64,000 nucleotides of DNA from Muribaculaceae bacterium (lineage in GTDB: Bacteria; Bacteroidota; Bacteroidia; Bacteroidales; Muribaculaceae), in assembly GCA_022509185.1 (NCBI GenBank), contig JAFLTS010000011.1, positions 1 to 64,000 on the forward strand. Reading direction: 5' to 3'. Positions 17,034 through 26,693 of the stretch are shown in pieces (the first letter of the stretch is position 1; every line of letters begins with the position of its first letter). The position numbers were made by a program, and so were the translations under genes. Under the pieces are notes generated by a model. It was not told the origin of the DNA. It did no database searches and saw nothing but the letters and a program-made list of their open reading frames with translations.

Positions 17034-17714
17034 TTAAAAATTTTTACGTTTTTTGGCTTCTTCTACAAGTCGTTTACCCAATTCTTTTGCTCTGTTAAGG
17101 TCTTCAGGAAAATGTTTATCCCTATATTCTCTTTTCACTTCTTCCGGCACATAGTCAAATGCCATCTGGGAGTAATCATCAAATTGATATGTAAAATTGA
17201 TATATAAGGCTTCTCCAAATCCATAAATATGTTTACAATTTTCAACTGAAGTACCTAAAAGAATAGCATAATGTCCAGGGATCATATATTCTTCAGGGGC
17301 GTTCATCGTGAAAATACAAGCTGTATTTTTAGGGTTTACCAAAGGAGTATTTTTTATATACGAGAATTTCGGAAAAAGAAATCTCTCTAGGAAAGCCCTG
17401 AATTCTCCTGTAGGATATCCAAAATAATTGGGACTTCCCACTATCACGACATTAGCCTCTCTTGCCTTGTCAAGATAAGGCCAGGTATCATCCTTTATAC
17501 AACATACTGGATCAATTTTTGAGAAACCCTTTTTTTGACAACGGAAACAGCTGTAACAACCTTTTAGATTCTTAATAGAATAAAGGTTTATAAGGTCTGC
17601 TTCAGCACCCGCTTCTTTAGCTCCCTCCATTGCAGCTTTTAAAGCCTTTCCTGTGTTATGGTTGGGTCGTGGAGAACCATTCACTAAAAGCACTTTGATT
17701 TTCTTTTCTTCCAT
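17034..17714 (-). CDS. Flavodoxin-like NAD(P)H-dependent oxidoreductase
   Basis: Start chosen at MEEKKIKVLLVNGSPRP (226 residues), 10 bases after the upstream stop and at the family's usual beginning; an upstream ATG would overlap that gene. FMN phosphate loop GSPRPNHNTGKAL, then GCYSCFRCQKKG, a cysteine pattern seen in iron-sulfur flavoproteins, and GSPNYFGYPTGEFRAFLER. Likely an FMN (possibly Fe-S) oxidoreductase in the cytoplasm. It is co-transcribed with an alpha/beta hydrolase. Confidence 0.85.
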   Translation of the reverse strand: MEEKKIKVLLVNGSPRPNHNTGKALKAAMEGAKEAGAEADLINLYSIKNLKGCYSCFRCQKKGFSKIDPVCCIKDDTWPYLDKAREANVVIVGSPNYFGYPTGEFRAFLERFLFPKFSYIKNTPLVNPKNTACIFTMNAPEEYMIPGHYAILLGTSVENCKHIYGFGEALYINFTYQFDDYSQMAFDYVPEEVKREYRDKHFPEDLNRAKELGKRLVEEAKKRKNF

Positions 17715-17724
17715 AATATATGTT

Positions 17725-18615
17725 TTAAAATTCAAATTCTTCATAGACTGTATTTCCAAGCCTATCCTCTATCCAAATCAGAATATCGCCTGCTATCATG
17801 TGCCCTTTGATATCTGCCATAAGGAAATGACTGACTCCGGCATAAATAAAGAGACTCTTGTCTTTTGCAATAGTCTGTTCATAGAATTCTATAGCGTCTT
17901 TTGGGGAAACTGAATCATCACCGTTTCCATTTAGTATCATTACTGAATTACAGAATGTATCGCGATGGGTTTTTAGATATGCAATTCCCTCTTTGAAAGC
18001 ATTGAGAATAGAGGGGTAAATTTCAGTCAAAGTACTGGTGTCTCCCGGTTTAGAAAATTCTTTCATAGTTTTCCATTCCGGAAGATGGAGAGTTCCATAT
18101 GCCGCATCAATGGTATTTATTCTAGTGTCGGGAGCTTCAGGACGTGGCAGATATCCGAAATTGGTAAGATTGTATCGTAAAACACCTGCAGCCAGAACAA
18201 TACCCCTTACAGCATCCGGATATTTTGTACCGAACAATGCAGCGACATGGCCTCCCATGCTATGTCCTAATACAAATACTTTCACTCCCGGATTTTCCTT
18301 TTTTGCAAGCTCTACAATCACCTTTAGGTCATCCACCATTTCCCAATAGCTTTTTAAATATCCTCGTTTACCTTCAGACTTGCCATGCCCCCTGGCATCA
18401 TATCTGTAAATTCCGATATTGGCTTGAATGAATGGTTTTACGAAATCATCATAAAGCGTAAGATTATTTGCAAGCCCATGGAGAATTATAAGTAAAGCTT
18501 TGGGGGAATCACTGATAAACTGACGTACAAGATTAAGTTTCAATCCATCCCAGCTCTCTACCATCTCATCATTATAATAAACTCCGTTATTATTTTCAAA
18601 TTTTGATAAGTCCAT
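17725..18615 (-). CDS. Alpha/beta hydrolase (monoacylglycerol lipase-like)
   Basis: 296 residues with the alpha/beta hydrolase order: LIILHGLANN (oxyanion region), YDARGHGKSEG, the nucleophile elbow GHSMGG, and a late GVSHFL with the probable catalytic His. The family cleaves lipid or other esters; no signal peptide, so cytoplasmic. It lies in a cluster with a flavodoxin-like enzyme downstream and a radical SAM gene upstream (27-base gap). Confidence 0.87.
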   Translation of the reverse strand: MDLSKFENNNGVYYNDEMVESWDGLKLNLVRQFISDSPKALLIILHGLANNLTLYDDFVKPFIQANIGIYRYDARGHGKSEGKRGYLKSYWEMVDDLKVIVELAKKENPGVKVFVLGHSMGGHVAALFGTKYPDAVRGIVLAAGVLRYNLTNFGYLPRPEAPDTRINTIDAAYGTLHLPEWKTMKEFSKPGDTSTLTEIYPSILNAFKEGIAYLKTHRDTFCNSVMILNGNGDDSVSPKDAIEFYEQTIAKDKSLFIYAGVSHFLMADIKGHMIAGDILIWIEDRLGNTVYEEFEF

Positions 18616-18642
18616 AGTATTATATTATTATTCTTATACAAT

Positions 18643-19521
18643 TTATAAAGTCCTTTTATTTGCCCTAAAGCCTGAGAGTTCATTCATATCGAAATTATCT
18701 ATCCCATATTGTAGGTTTTCAAGAATTTGTTTTTTCCTGGATAAAAAATTCGGTCCTGAAAGATTCATTGAAGATGTATGATGTGTAATAAAATAGGAAT
18801 CTATGTTCAGGTTTTCTATGAAAGTTTTCAATTCCTCCATCATTTCTTTCTCCGTCAAAGGTGTGAATTCACCACGTTGAGCTTCCTCCAGTAAAGGAGT
18901 TCCGGGGAAAAGCGTCAGTCCTCCTGTTCCAACAAGTATAGGATGGGTCTGATTGAAAATCCTTGCTGAATTTACCGCATGTTGATGGCTTAGTTCTTTT
19001 CCTCCTGCACCATTGAGGAAAGTTATCCAATATTTTATGCCAGCCTCATCAAGTTTCTTTGTCTGTTCAATAATATCTTGAGAAGTGTACCCTTTGTTTA
19101 TCCTTTTTAGTGTTTCATCATCTCCGCTTTCAACACCTAATGAAATTTCGTTCAAACCTAGTTCCTTGAGTTCCCGAAGCTGTTCCACGGTTTTGTCTTT
19201 TAGGTCAGAAACCCGGGTCTGAGTATAGATATGTTCCAGATGAGGAAGATATTTCCTAATTAATTCCAATATCGTTTTCATCTTGTTGAAACTCATAGCC
19301 AATGGATTCGCACTCAATAATTGCAATGTCTTGGCATTGGGTTCAACTCTTTTAATTTCCTTTAAATCTTCTTCAATCCATTCTAAAGGTTGAAGTCGAA
19401 ATGGTACATTTGCATACATAGTGCAGAACTTACACTTGTTATGTGTACATCCCTGAGTGACCTGAAGTAAGGGAAATGTTGGCCAATAGGGATTTCGGTA
19501 TAATGGTTCGGTAAAATGCAT
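18643..19521 (-). CDS. Radical SAM protein
   Basis: 292 residues. The cluster motif is spaced C-x4-C-x2-C (GCTHNKCKFCTMY), the spacing seen in a subset of Elp3/coproporphyrinogen-oxidase-like radical SAM proteins. ISLGVESGDDETLKRINKGY and a conserved TGGLTLFPGTPL follow. No B12-binding or SPASM domain is visible. It heads a three-gene minus-strand cluster and is divergent from an AraC regulator. Reaction unknown. Confidence 0.82.
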   Translation of the reverse strand: MHFTEPLYRNPYWPTFPLLQVTQGCTHNKCKFCTMYANVPFRLQPLEWIEEDLKEIKRVEPNAKTLQLLSANPLAMSFNKMKTILELIRKYLPHLEHIYTQTRVSDLKDKTVEQLRELKELGLNEISLGVESGDDETLKRINKGYTSQDIIEQTKKLDEAGIKYWITFLNGAGGKELSHQHAVNSARIFNQTHPILVGTGGLTLFPGTPLLEEAQRGEFTPLTEKEMMEELKTFIENLNIDSYFITHHTSSMNLSGPNFLSRKKQILENLQYGIDNFDMNELSGFRANKRTL

Positions 19522-19581
19522 AATCTATTGTTATATTGTTTGATTCATCAACAAATTAAGTTTCATAATTGTTGAAAAACC

Positions 19582-19660
19582 CAAGAAATATTTTTTATCC
19601 AAAACAAAACACTGATTTCTAATGTTAAATTTTAAAATTTAAATAATTTCTTGTTTTGTT
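19582..19660. promoter_or_regulatory. Inverted repeats between radical SAM and AraC genes
   Basis: CAAGAAAT (19582-19589) pairs with ATTTCTTG (19646-19653), and AACAAAAC (19603-19610) with GTTTTGTT (19653-19660). They lie in the divergent promoter zone of an AraC-type regulator. Possible operators, though AT-richness makes chance plausible. Confidence 0.3.
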
Positions 19661-19672
19661 AATCATTTATTT

Positions 19673-20554
19673 ATGTATCAGATTAAAGACTTTTATTCGA
19701 ATTTCTTGAAAAGAAATTTAAATAATTTTCCCGGAATAGTTGCGGAGAAGATAAACTTCAATGATGCTGCATGGCTTGAGGATTACAAGGAAACTTTCTC
19801 TTTTTATGCATTTACTTTTGTCATTACAGGAAAGATTAAAATAAATTATGACGGAGAAACTTTAGAGCTTGGCAGAAATTCTTTCCATCTTTATCTTCCC
19901 GGTTCCGAATTTTCAGTTGTAGAGGTTTCAAATGATTATATGGCTATATGTATTATTGCTGATGAAAGTTATATCCTAGATTTGCCCTGTATGGAAAAAT
20001 TGCTTGTTATTACATATTCTCCAAATCTTCTTAAATCAAAAGGTCATATTAAGTTGAATGAAAAACCTTCAAGAAGAATTAACTGCTTATTTTCACTTAT
20101 AGAAGATTATACCCAGTCACTCAATAAATATAAAGGTGAATGTATTAATGATATCTTTTCCGCTTTGATATATGATTTTTCCAACATTCTTGAAATAAAT
20201 AATAACAATAGAATTGTAACTGAAAATTTAGAATGGATTTTCTTAAAGTTTTTCCAATTACTAAAGGAAAATTTTTTATCTCAGCATGAAATCAGACATT
20301 ATTCCGATAAATTGGGAATTACACCTGAATATCTGTCAAGAATTGTCAAAAAGATTTCAGGAAAGACAGTGATACATTTTCTTAACAGGATGTTAGTTAC
20401 CGAGGCATCCCGGCAACTTCTTCATTCAGATATGTCAATGGAAGAACTTTCTGAACATTTAAATTTTGCTTCTTCTGCCAGCCTTTCAAAATTCTTTAAG
20501 AAACACAAAGGCATTTCACCTTTAAAATATAGACAAACTCATATTTATAAGTAA
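19673..20554 (+). CDS. AraC family transcriptional regulator
   Basis: 293 residues: a cupin-like sensing half and a C-terminal double HTH (DKLGITPEYLSRIVKKISGKT, then HLNFASSASLSKFFKKHKGISPLKYR). It is transcribed away from the radical SAM, hydrolase and flavodoxin-like cluster and is its likely regulator. Effector unknown. Confidence 0.92.
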   Translation: MYQIKDFYSNFLKRNLNNFPGIVAEKINFNDAAWLEDYKETFSFYAFTFVITGKIKINYDGETLELGRNSFHLYLPGSEFSVVEVSNDYMAICIIADESYILDLPCMEKLLVITYSPNLLKSKGHIKLNEKPSRRINCLFSLIEDYTQSLNKYKGECINDIFSALIYDFSNILEINNNNRIVTENLEWIFLKFFQLLKENFLSQHEIRHYSDKLGITPEYLSRIVKKISGKTVIHFLNRMLVTEASRQLLHSDMSMEELSEHLNFASSASLSKFFKKHKGISPLKYRQTHIYK

Positions 20555-20681
20555 GAGAAATAAACCTTTGAACCACATTTCTCATCTCCCTAATGAAAAA
20601 TTCATTTCTCGTAAAATATTGCAATTTCAAGAAAAATATATAAGGCGGCATGGTTTATCCTTAATGGCTTATGAAAAAATT

Positions 20682-21410
20682 CTAAGACAAAGGCATATGA
20701 TTCTTCAGATAGTCCTCGAAGGATTTTTTATATTGGTCGGTAACTTTTATAACTGTATCTCCGATATACACACAAAGATTTCTATCAATTGTTCTGATTT
20801 TCGGTAAAGCTATAATATGGCTCCGGCTTATCCTTAGAAAGTTTGAGGAAGATAAAAGTTCCTCCACATTTTTCATGGTGGCATGAGTGACTAAAGACTT
20901 ATTTCCGTCCATTACAAATTTTACATAATCTTTCATACCTTCAACAAAGATTATTTTTTCAGGTTCTATTTTGTGTATTTCACCGTTAGAACGTAAATAA
21001 ATTTCCTTATTTTTCTTTTGTCTATTTGTATTTATTGCATCAATCCTTTCAAGTAATAGCCTTTCCTTAACTTTCTCACATGCCCTTAAAACTTTATCAA
21101 AACGTATCGGTTTCAAAAGAAAATCAACAGCAGAGACTTCATAGCTTTCAAGTGCATATTCTTTGAACGCTGTAGTAAAAATTATCTTTACTGAATCAGG
21201 TAATAACCGGGCAAATTCCATTCCATCCATGTCAGGCATCTGAATGTCAAGAAAGATAAAATCCACAGGATGTTCTTTGACCCATGCTATAGCCTCTACG
21301 GAATCTGTAAAAGTGGAAGAATGTTCTATATAATCAATTCTTTTTATAAAACTTTCCAATAATTGTCCGGCTAAAGGTTCATCATCTATAATCGCACAAG
21401 TCAATTTCAT
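20682..21410 (-). CDS. LytTR family response regulator
   Basis: About 242 residues. Receiver domain with the acidic pair IDDEP and the phosphorylation site DIQMPDMDGM, then a C-terminal LytTR DNA-binding domain (VEGMKDYVKFV, RISRSHIIALPKI). It starts at the second ATG of an overlapping ATGATGA at the end of the sensor kinase gene, so the pair is translationally coupled. Likely target: the outer-membrane protein gene next door (inference). Confidence 0.93.
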   Translation of the reverse strand: MKLTCAIIDDEPLAGQLLESFIKRIDYIEHSSTFTDSVEAIAWVKEHPVDFIFLDIQMPDMDGMEFARLLPDSVKIIFTTAFKEYALESYEVSAVDFLLKPIRFDKVLRACEKVKERLLLERIDAINTNRQKKNKEIYLRSNGEIHKIEPEKIIFVEGMKDYVKFVMDGNKSLVTHATMKNVEELLSSSNFLRISRSHIIALPKIRTIDRNLCVYIGDTVIKVTDQYKKSFEDYLKNHMPLS

Positions 21411-22432
21411 CATAATTTTATTTTTATATTGATTTTAAAAACATCTTTATCTTCATTCTGATTCCATTTAAATCTATCAGGATAAAGAAGTTCAAGTCTT
21501 CTCTTCATATTTACCAATCCTATACCGCTTCCGCTATGATCGGAATTTCCTTTTGCATGATTCGTATTAATACATTCAAAGTTTAATATTTCTTCTTTCT
21601 CCTGTAAGGAGATAGATATTTCAGAAGGAAGGTTTGAGCTAACTCCATGTTTAAATGCATTTTCTATTAGACTTATCAAAAGTAAGGGGGCTATTTGAAC
21701 AGATCCCGAATCGATTTCAAAATTACTATGGACCAGGGTCTTATTATTACATCTCAGTTTCATTAGAGAGATATAGTCTTTCATAAATTCAACTTCCTTG
21801 ACTAAGGGAACAAATTGTTTAGAAGTTTCATACATAGCATACCTTAATAGGTCACTGAGCCGGCTTAAACAATCCTGTGCCCGATCGGAATCAATATTTA
21901 TTAAAGCACTAATATTATTCAGGGTATTAAAAAGAAAGTGAGGATTAATCTGATTTTTGAGCCATAATAATTCATCCTCGGTATGTCGTCTTTTTTCTTC
22001 AAGAATCTGTTCTCTCAAAATTTGATTGCGTAATGAATTACGAAGTGCCAAGGCAAGTGCTGAAGAACCCACCACAAACATTAATGTAATAAAACAAGTG
22101 GATGCAAATATAAAAATATTTTCAGATGGTGAAGATACAACTTTCGAAAATGTAATGAAGGCTTGTAGGAGTATTAAGAAATAAAGTATAAGATTTAATA
22201 AAAAATAGATAAATCTTTTTTTTCTATAATAAAAATAAGGTACAAACCACCAGTAGTTCAACATGAAAATAACAAAACTGATTGTCATCGCAGGTACGAT
22301 ACTTATCAATGCTCTTATAGATTCATCGAAATTTCTCGTAAAAGCATATATCATGAATGGCAGAAGAAGCAATATGCCTACTACTACCATTGTCTGCAAT
22401 AATCCTGTAATTATGGGTTTAGGTATTCTCAT
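21410..22432 (-). CDS. LytS/YehU-type sensor histidine kinase
   Basis: 340 residues: four hydrophobic segments in the first half, then the His_kinase block NQINPHFLFNTLNNIS with the phospho-acceptor His and an ATPase end (LIENAFKHGV, SGSGIGLVNMKRRLELLYP). It signals through the LytTR regulator just downstream. The stimulus is unknown. Its start lies 80 bases from the end of a large outer-membrane beta-barrel gene. Confidence 0.92.
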   Translation of the reverse strand: MRIPKPIITGLLQTMVVVGILLLLPFMIYAFTRNFDESIRALISIVPAMTISFVIFMLNYWWFVPYFYYRKKRFIYFLLNLILYFLILLQAFITFSKVVSSPSENIFIFASTCFITLMFVVGSSALALALRNSLRNQILREQILEEKRRHTEDELLWLKNQINPHFLFNTLNNISALINIDSDRAQDCLSRLSDLLRYAMYETSKQFVPLVKEVEFMKDYISLMKLRCNNKTLVHSNFEIDSGSVQIAPLLLISLIENAFKHGVSSNLPSEISISLQEKEEILNFECINTNHAKGNSDHSGSGIGLVNMKRRLELLYPDRFKWNQNEDKDVFKINIKIKL

Positions 22433-22458
22433 GAATTTTAATTGAACACAAATTTAAA

Positions 22459-22503
22459 GAATCAATTGTAACTCCAGATAATATTTAGAGTTACAACTGA
22501 TTC
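22459..22503 (-). terminator. Terminator after the outer-membrane protein gene
   Basis: GAATCAATTGTAACTC (22459-22474) and GAGTTACAACTGATTC (22488-22503) form a 16-bp stem with one wobble. It lies 10 bases after the stop of the gene at 22513-24993 and separates it from the two-component genes. Confidence 0.65.
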
Positions 22504-22512
22504 TTATTGAAT

Positions 22513-24993
22513 TTATCTATTAGGGGAACCGTTAGTATCAGAATTGGAAATAGATTCCATTTGTGATTTTGTGTCTATGAAATCATTCTCTATATGACTA
22601 CTTTTAACTTCCTTAACTCGGGCTGTACTTCCGAATTTAAATGTTATCCCAAGATTCACTGCAAGCATTGGAACTTTGATTGTAGTTTTATTAGAGAAAG
22701 AAGGTGTCTCTACAAAATTTTCTATCATCATCTTTCCTCCTTTAGAAAGTCCCGTATTAAACCCTAAACTTAAACTTAGTTTATCCTTTATAAATGATTT
22801 AGAGAAATTTACTGCCAACATCTTGAATCCGGAATTCCATCCTTGAAGACTCTTATTCTTAGTTGACATAATCATGAATACATTTCCGTTAATACCCATT
22901 GGAAATTGCTGTTGAATTCCCAGCATGAAATTACCTTGAAACCCATGGTTAGAAGCCATAAGTTCTTTAGATTTAAGATCAACATAACTTCCTCCACCAT
23001 TGAACATTATACTCGTTTTTTTGCCTATTCTCCAGTTTAAGAAAGCATTTAAGGATATCAGGTTCTTCTTGACTATATTTCCATAGGTAGTATTCAAAAT
23101 CCCATCCTCTAGGAAACTATACTGTTCTATTCCATTGCCCGTAAAAGAATTGCTCAATGTAGCGTTAAGAGAAATCTGGGATGTGAAAAGGTTATATACT
23201 AAACTTACATTTTGTGTTTTTTCAATATCAAGGTCAGGATTACCATAGGTTATCTGAGTGGGATCAGCTTGATTGACATAAGGATTAAGATACGATATGC
23301 CTGGTCTTGAAATTCTCATATTGTAATTTAATCCAATATTAGAATTATGAGTTAAATTAAAACCTATACTTCCGGAGGGAACTAAGTTCCCATAATTGTC
23401 GGAATATCCTTGTATGTTAGAGTTCCGGTAGCTAATAGATTGCCAAGTATATTCATACCGTAATCCGGCCTTAAGATTGAATAAAGAATTGTTATATGCA
23501 TATTCGGCATAAGCTGCGCCAATCTTATTATCATTCTTGTAATCCAAGCTCCCTTGTCCATCGTATATATCATTTAAATAATAACTGTTATCAGCTTTGG
23601 CATTCCTGAAAGTTCCTTTTAATCCTATAGATATTTTGTTGTTTTTGAATTTTGAAGAAAAATCCGCAAGAATTATTTGTTCAGTAGTTTTTAATTTAGA
23701 ATCGCTTCTTCTGTCATCTATTTTTAAATCTGTCGGGAATTCTACTGTAAAATCGTTAGTGACTAGGGAATTTTGTTTTTCAGATGAAATCTGATATGTA
23801 ACATTCAGTTGATGATTTCTTTCCGATCCAAACTCTCGACTTATATTCAAGCTTCCGTTTAATCCCTGTCTTCCTCCTTTATTTTTGCTCCATTCCGAAT
23901 ATTTGAAGAGATCTAAAGTCTCATCATGAATTAATGTATTTATACTGCCATTATAATTATTAGAGAATTTGTTTAATGAAAACGATGCACCAATTGTTGT
24001 AAGTGAATCAACATCGTAATTCAGACTAATGTTACCTAGAGTGAAAGGAAGTTTGGGTTTGGATGAGGCAACTGATTCTGTTATTAAAGACCCTTCAGTT
24101 CTTTCAGTTATCATTTCCGAAGAACCCATTACTGAATAATTTTCTATAAGGTTCAGGCTGGCTGATAATTTCCCTATCTGTCCGTTTGCATATATATTTC
24201 CTCCTATTCCACGATTGCCTCCTCTTATATTTACAGACACATTATATGCTTTAGTATCTGAAGTGGAATTACCATTCATCTTATTCATTACAAGATTTAA
24301 TACTCCTCCCACACCCTCTGCATCATACTTGGCTCCAGGATTAGTTACTACCTCTATCTTTTGGACACTTGAAGCCGGCATGGCTTTAAATATCTGACTT
24401 GGATTACCTGAAAAAAGAAGGCTGGGTTTACCATCTACATACACTTGAAAATTTGAGGATCCATTAACCGAGATATTATCTTCCCCATCTACAGTAACCA
24501 TGGGGACCTTACGCAACATTTCCAAAAGACTATAAGTTTTGGAATCATTGTCTGAAGAAACGTTGTAAGTCATTTCATCGGTTTTCATCTCTACTAAAGG
24601 ACGTTGTGCTATTACAGTAATTTCCCCCAGATTTTTTACATCTTCCTTCATTTCTATATCACCCAAATCTATTTTTGCTTCTTTACGAGTATCGATATCA
24701 CGAAATACGGGTTCCTTTCCTATAGCTGAGAACTCTAAAATAAAATGGTCATCTTTTTCAATATTAATAAAAAATTCACCATTTTCATCTGTTATAAAGG
24801 TATAATCCGGCTTTGGAGGTTCAGACATTTGAGCCTGTGTCAAAGGAGTAGTCGGCACAGAATAAATTCTTATAGTGGCATAGGGTTCTCCTTCATTGAA
24901 GGTGGGATTGAATAAGCGGCCCTTTATTTCAGCTGATTGTATTTGGAGAAAACTGAAAATAAAAATGTTAAGGAAAAATATCTTTGATTTCAT
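22513..24993 (-). CDS. Outer-membrane beta-barrel receptor (CarboxypepD_reg-like, OMP_b-brl_3)
   Basis: 826 residues. Signal peptide (ends near QSAEIK), an N-terminal carboxypeptidase-regulatory-like Ig domain, a TonB-type plug (LGEITVIAQRP, LRKVPMVTVDG, NPGAKYDAEGVGGVLNLV), then a long barrel of the OMP_b-brl_3 type. It lies upstream of a LytS/LytTR pair in the same direction but behind a strong hairpin. Ligand unknown; no SusD partner is present. Confidence 0.87.
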   Translation of the reverse strand: MKSKIFFLNIFIFSFLQIQSAEIKGRLFNPTFNEGEPYATIRIYSVPTTPLTQAQMSEPPKPDYTFITDENGEFFINIEKDDHFILEFSAIGKEPVFRDIDTRKEAKIDLGDIEMKEDVKNLGEITVIAQRPLVEMKTDEMTYNVSSDNDSKTYSLLEMLRKVPMVTVDGEDNISVNGSSNFQVYVDGKPSLLFSGNPSQIFKAMPASSVQKIEVVTNPGAKYDAEGVGGVLNLVMNKMNGNSTSDTKAYNVSVNIRGGNRGIGGNIYANGQIGKLSASLNLIENYSVMGSSEMITERTEGSLITESVASSKPKLPFTLGNISLNYDVDSLTTIGASFSLNKFSNNYNGSINTLIHDETLDLFKYSEWSKNKGGRQGLNGSLNISREFGSERNHQLNVTYQISSEKQNSLVTNDFTVEFPTDLKIDDRRSDSKLKTTEQIILADFSSKFKNNKISIGLKGTFRNAKADNSYYLNDIYDGQGSLDYKNDNKIGAAYAEYAYNNSLFNLKAGLRYEYTWQSISYRNSNIQGYSDNYGNLVPSGSIGFNLTHNSNIGLNYNMRISRPGISYLNPYVNQADPTQITYGNPDLDIEKTQNVSLVYNLFTSQISLNATLSNSFTGNGIEQYSFLEDGILNTTYGNIVKKNLISLNAFLNWRIGKKTSIMFNGGGSYVDLKSKELMASNHGFQGNFMLGIQQQFPMGINGNVFMIMSTKNKSLQGWNSGFKMLAVNFSKSFIKDKLSLSLGFNTGLSKGGKMMIENFVETPSFSNKTTIKVPMLAVNLGITFKFGSTARVKEVKSSHIENDFIDTKSQMESISNSDTNGSPNR

Positions 24994-25145
24994 TATAATA
25001 AATTTATTTCTGGTGCAAAATAAAATCTTTAAATAAGGATAAAAAAGAATTTTTCGACCAAATCCTATAGTTCTTTCGACGAAAAATAAAAGTCATCTAC
25101 AAATTAAAGTAAACCCATTATCGAATTGACTGCTTAAATTCAAAT

Positions 25146-25179
25146 AATGGCCCCGAAAGCTAACGCTTTCGGGGCCATT
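25146..25179 (-). terminator. Terminator of the ars operon
   Basis: AATGGCCCCGAAAGC and GCTTTCGGGGCCATT form a perfect 15-bp stem around TAAC, the strongest hairpin in the region. It lies after the thioredoxin gene, the last of the ars cluster. Confidence 0.75.
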
Positions 25180-25224
25180 ATAAACATTCAATAAATTAGT
25201 TTTTTATATTATTTAAATCAATAA

Positions 25225-25518
25225 TTATTCAAAACTCTTAACAGTTTTATAAAGTTCTTCTCCCGGCATTTCTCCGGCCTGACGCCAAACTTCTTCTCCA
25301 TCTTTATAAAGAATAAAAGTTGGTGTCCCTTCTACTCCTTGTTCCTGAGTCAATTCCGGATTCTTATCAATGTCGATCTGAACTACTTCAGCCGAATTTC
25401 CAAGTTTCTCACGAACAGCCTCCACTACAGGCATCATTCTTTGGCAATGAGGACACCAGGTTGCAAAAAATTCTACTAAAACTAACTTTTTGCTATTAAT
25501 AACTTCTTCGTAATTCAT
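25225..25518 (-). CDS. Thioredoxin with CPHC active site
   Basis: 97 residues, a complete small thioredoxin: FFATWCPHCQRM with Cys22 and Cys25, and the cis-Pro loop GTPTFIL. CPHC is the DsbA-type dipeptide and should make it more oxidising than CGPC thioredoxin. No signal peptide. It lies last in the arsenic operon, 119 bases after acr3, so it may supply electrons to arsenic enzymes or act in general thiol repair. Confidence 0.87.
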   Translation of the reverse strand: MNYEEVINSKKLVLVEFFATWCPHCQRMMPVVEAVREKLGNSAEVVQIDIDKNPELTQEQGVEGTPTFILYKDGEEVWRQAGEMPGEELYKTVKSFE

Positions 25519-25637
25519 AATTTTAATTTTTTATAATCATTGCAAACAATATCGTCTGCTAAATTATTAACAACTTTATATTCAATTAGTTCATCACAAT
25601 TTTTTTGTATAACTAATATATAAAAAAGGTTACCCAA

Positions 25638-26693
25638 TTATAAATCATATGATATTACATTAAAGTAATTTTTAGTCCTATTCGCGATTCTAACAAGAAA
25701 TAACATAACCGGTACTTCTACAAGTACTCCTACTACAGTTGCCAAAGCTGCTCCCGATTCAAGACCGAAAAGTGAAATTGCCACAGCGACGGCCAATTCA
25801 AAGAAATTACTTGCTCCAATCATCCCTGCCGGGGCAGCAATTTCATGTGGGAGTTTCCAAGATTTTGCCCATCCGTATGCTAAGGAGAATATTAATACTG
25901 TCTGCAAAATCAAAGGAAGTGAAATCAGTATTATATGTAAAGGATTTTCAACAATAGTTTTACCTTGGAAAGAAAATAGTATGATTAACGTCAGGAGAAG
26001 TCCGATTGTCGTCCAAGAATTGAATTTATTGATAAACTCATTATTAAAATAATCTATACCATGATTCTTTATAACTGTTATCCGGGTTATGATGGCTGCA
26101 CATAAAGGAATTACAACAAATAGAACTACAGAAAGAATTAGTGTAATCCAAGGAATTTGAATTCCTCCTATTCCAAGAAGAAAGCCAACTATTGGAACAT
26201 AGGCTACCAAAATGATGAGATCATTAACTGCGACTTGAATAAATGTGTAAGCAGGATTACCTTTTGTTAGATGGCTCCACACGAATACCATAGCTGTACA
26301 AGGGGCAGCTCCTAACAATACAGCACCTGCCAGATATTCTTCCGCAAGGTTAAAAGGAATTAAATATTTGAAAACCACGAAGAAAAAGAACCAGGATATT
26401 CCGAACATAGCAAAAGGTTTAATTATCCAGTTCGTCAGGCAAGTGACAACTATTCCTTTTGGCTGTTTAGCAACATTCTTAACGCTTTTGAAATCCACCT
26501 TCAACATCATTGGATAAATCATCATCCATATTAATATGGCAATTGGTATTGATACGTTTGAATATTCCCATTGCCCTAAAGTTTCCGGTATAACGGGAAT
26601 CCATTGTCCGATAATAATTCCCAGTATAATACAAAGAGTCACCCAAACAGAAAGATACTTTTCAAAAAAACCTATACCTTTACCACCACTCAT
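25638..26693 (-). CDS. acr3: Arsenite efflux transporter Acr3
   Basis: 351 residues, ten membrane segments, with the conserved membrane cysteine in GAAPCTAMVFVWSHLTKGNPAYT and a second signature GASNFFELAVAVAISLFG. Acr3 exports arsenite (and antimonite in some) across the inner membrane, alone or with ArsA ATPase. It overlaps the upstream CDF transporter gene by four bases and lies in the ars operon. Confidence 0.92.
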   Translation of the reverse strand: MSGGKGIGFFEKYLSVWVTLCIILGIIIGQWIPVIPETLGQWEYSNVSIPIAILIWMMIYPMMLKVDFKSVKNVAKQPKGIVVTCLTNWIIKPFAMFGISWFFFFVVFKYLIPFNLAEEYLAGAVLLGAAPCTAMVFVWSHLTKGNPAYTFIQVAVNDLIILVAYVPIVGFLLGIGGIQIPWITLILSVVLFVVIPLCAAIITRITVIKNHGIDYFNNEFINKFNSWTTIGLLLTLIILFSFQGKTIVENPLHIILISLPLILQTVLIFSLAYGWAKSWKLPHEIAAPAGMIGASNFFELAVAVAISLFGLESGAALATVVGVLVEVPVMLFLVRIANRTKNYFNVISYDL

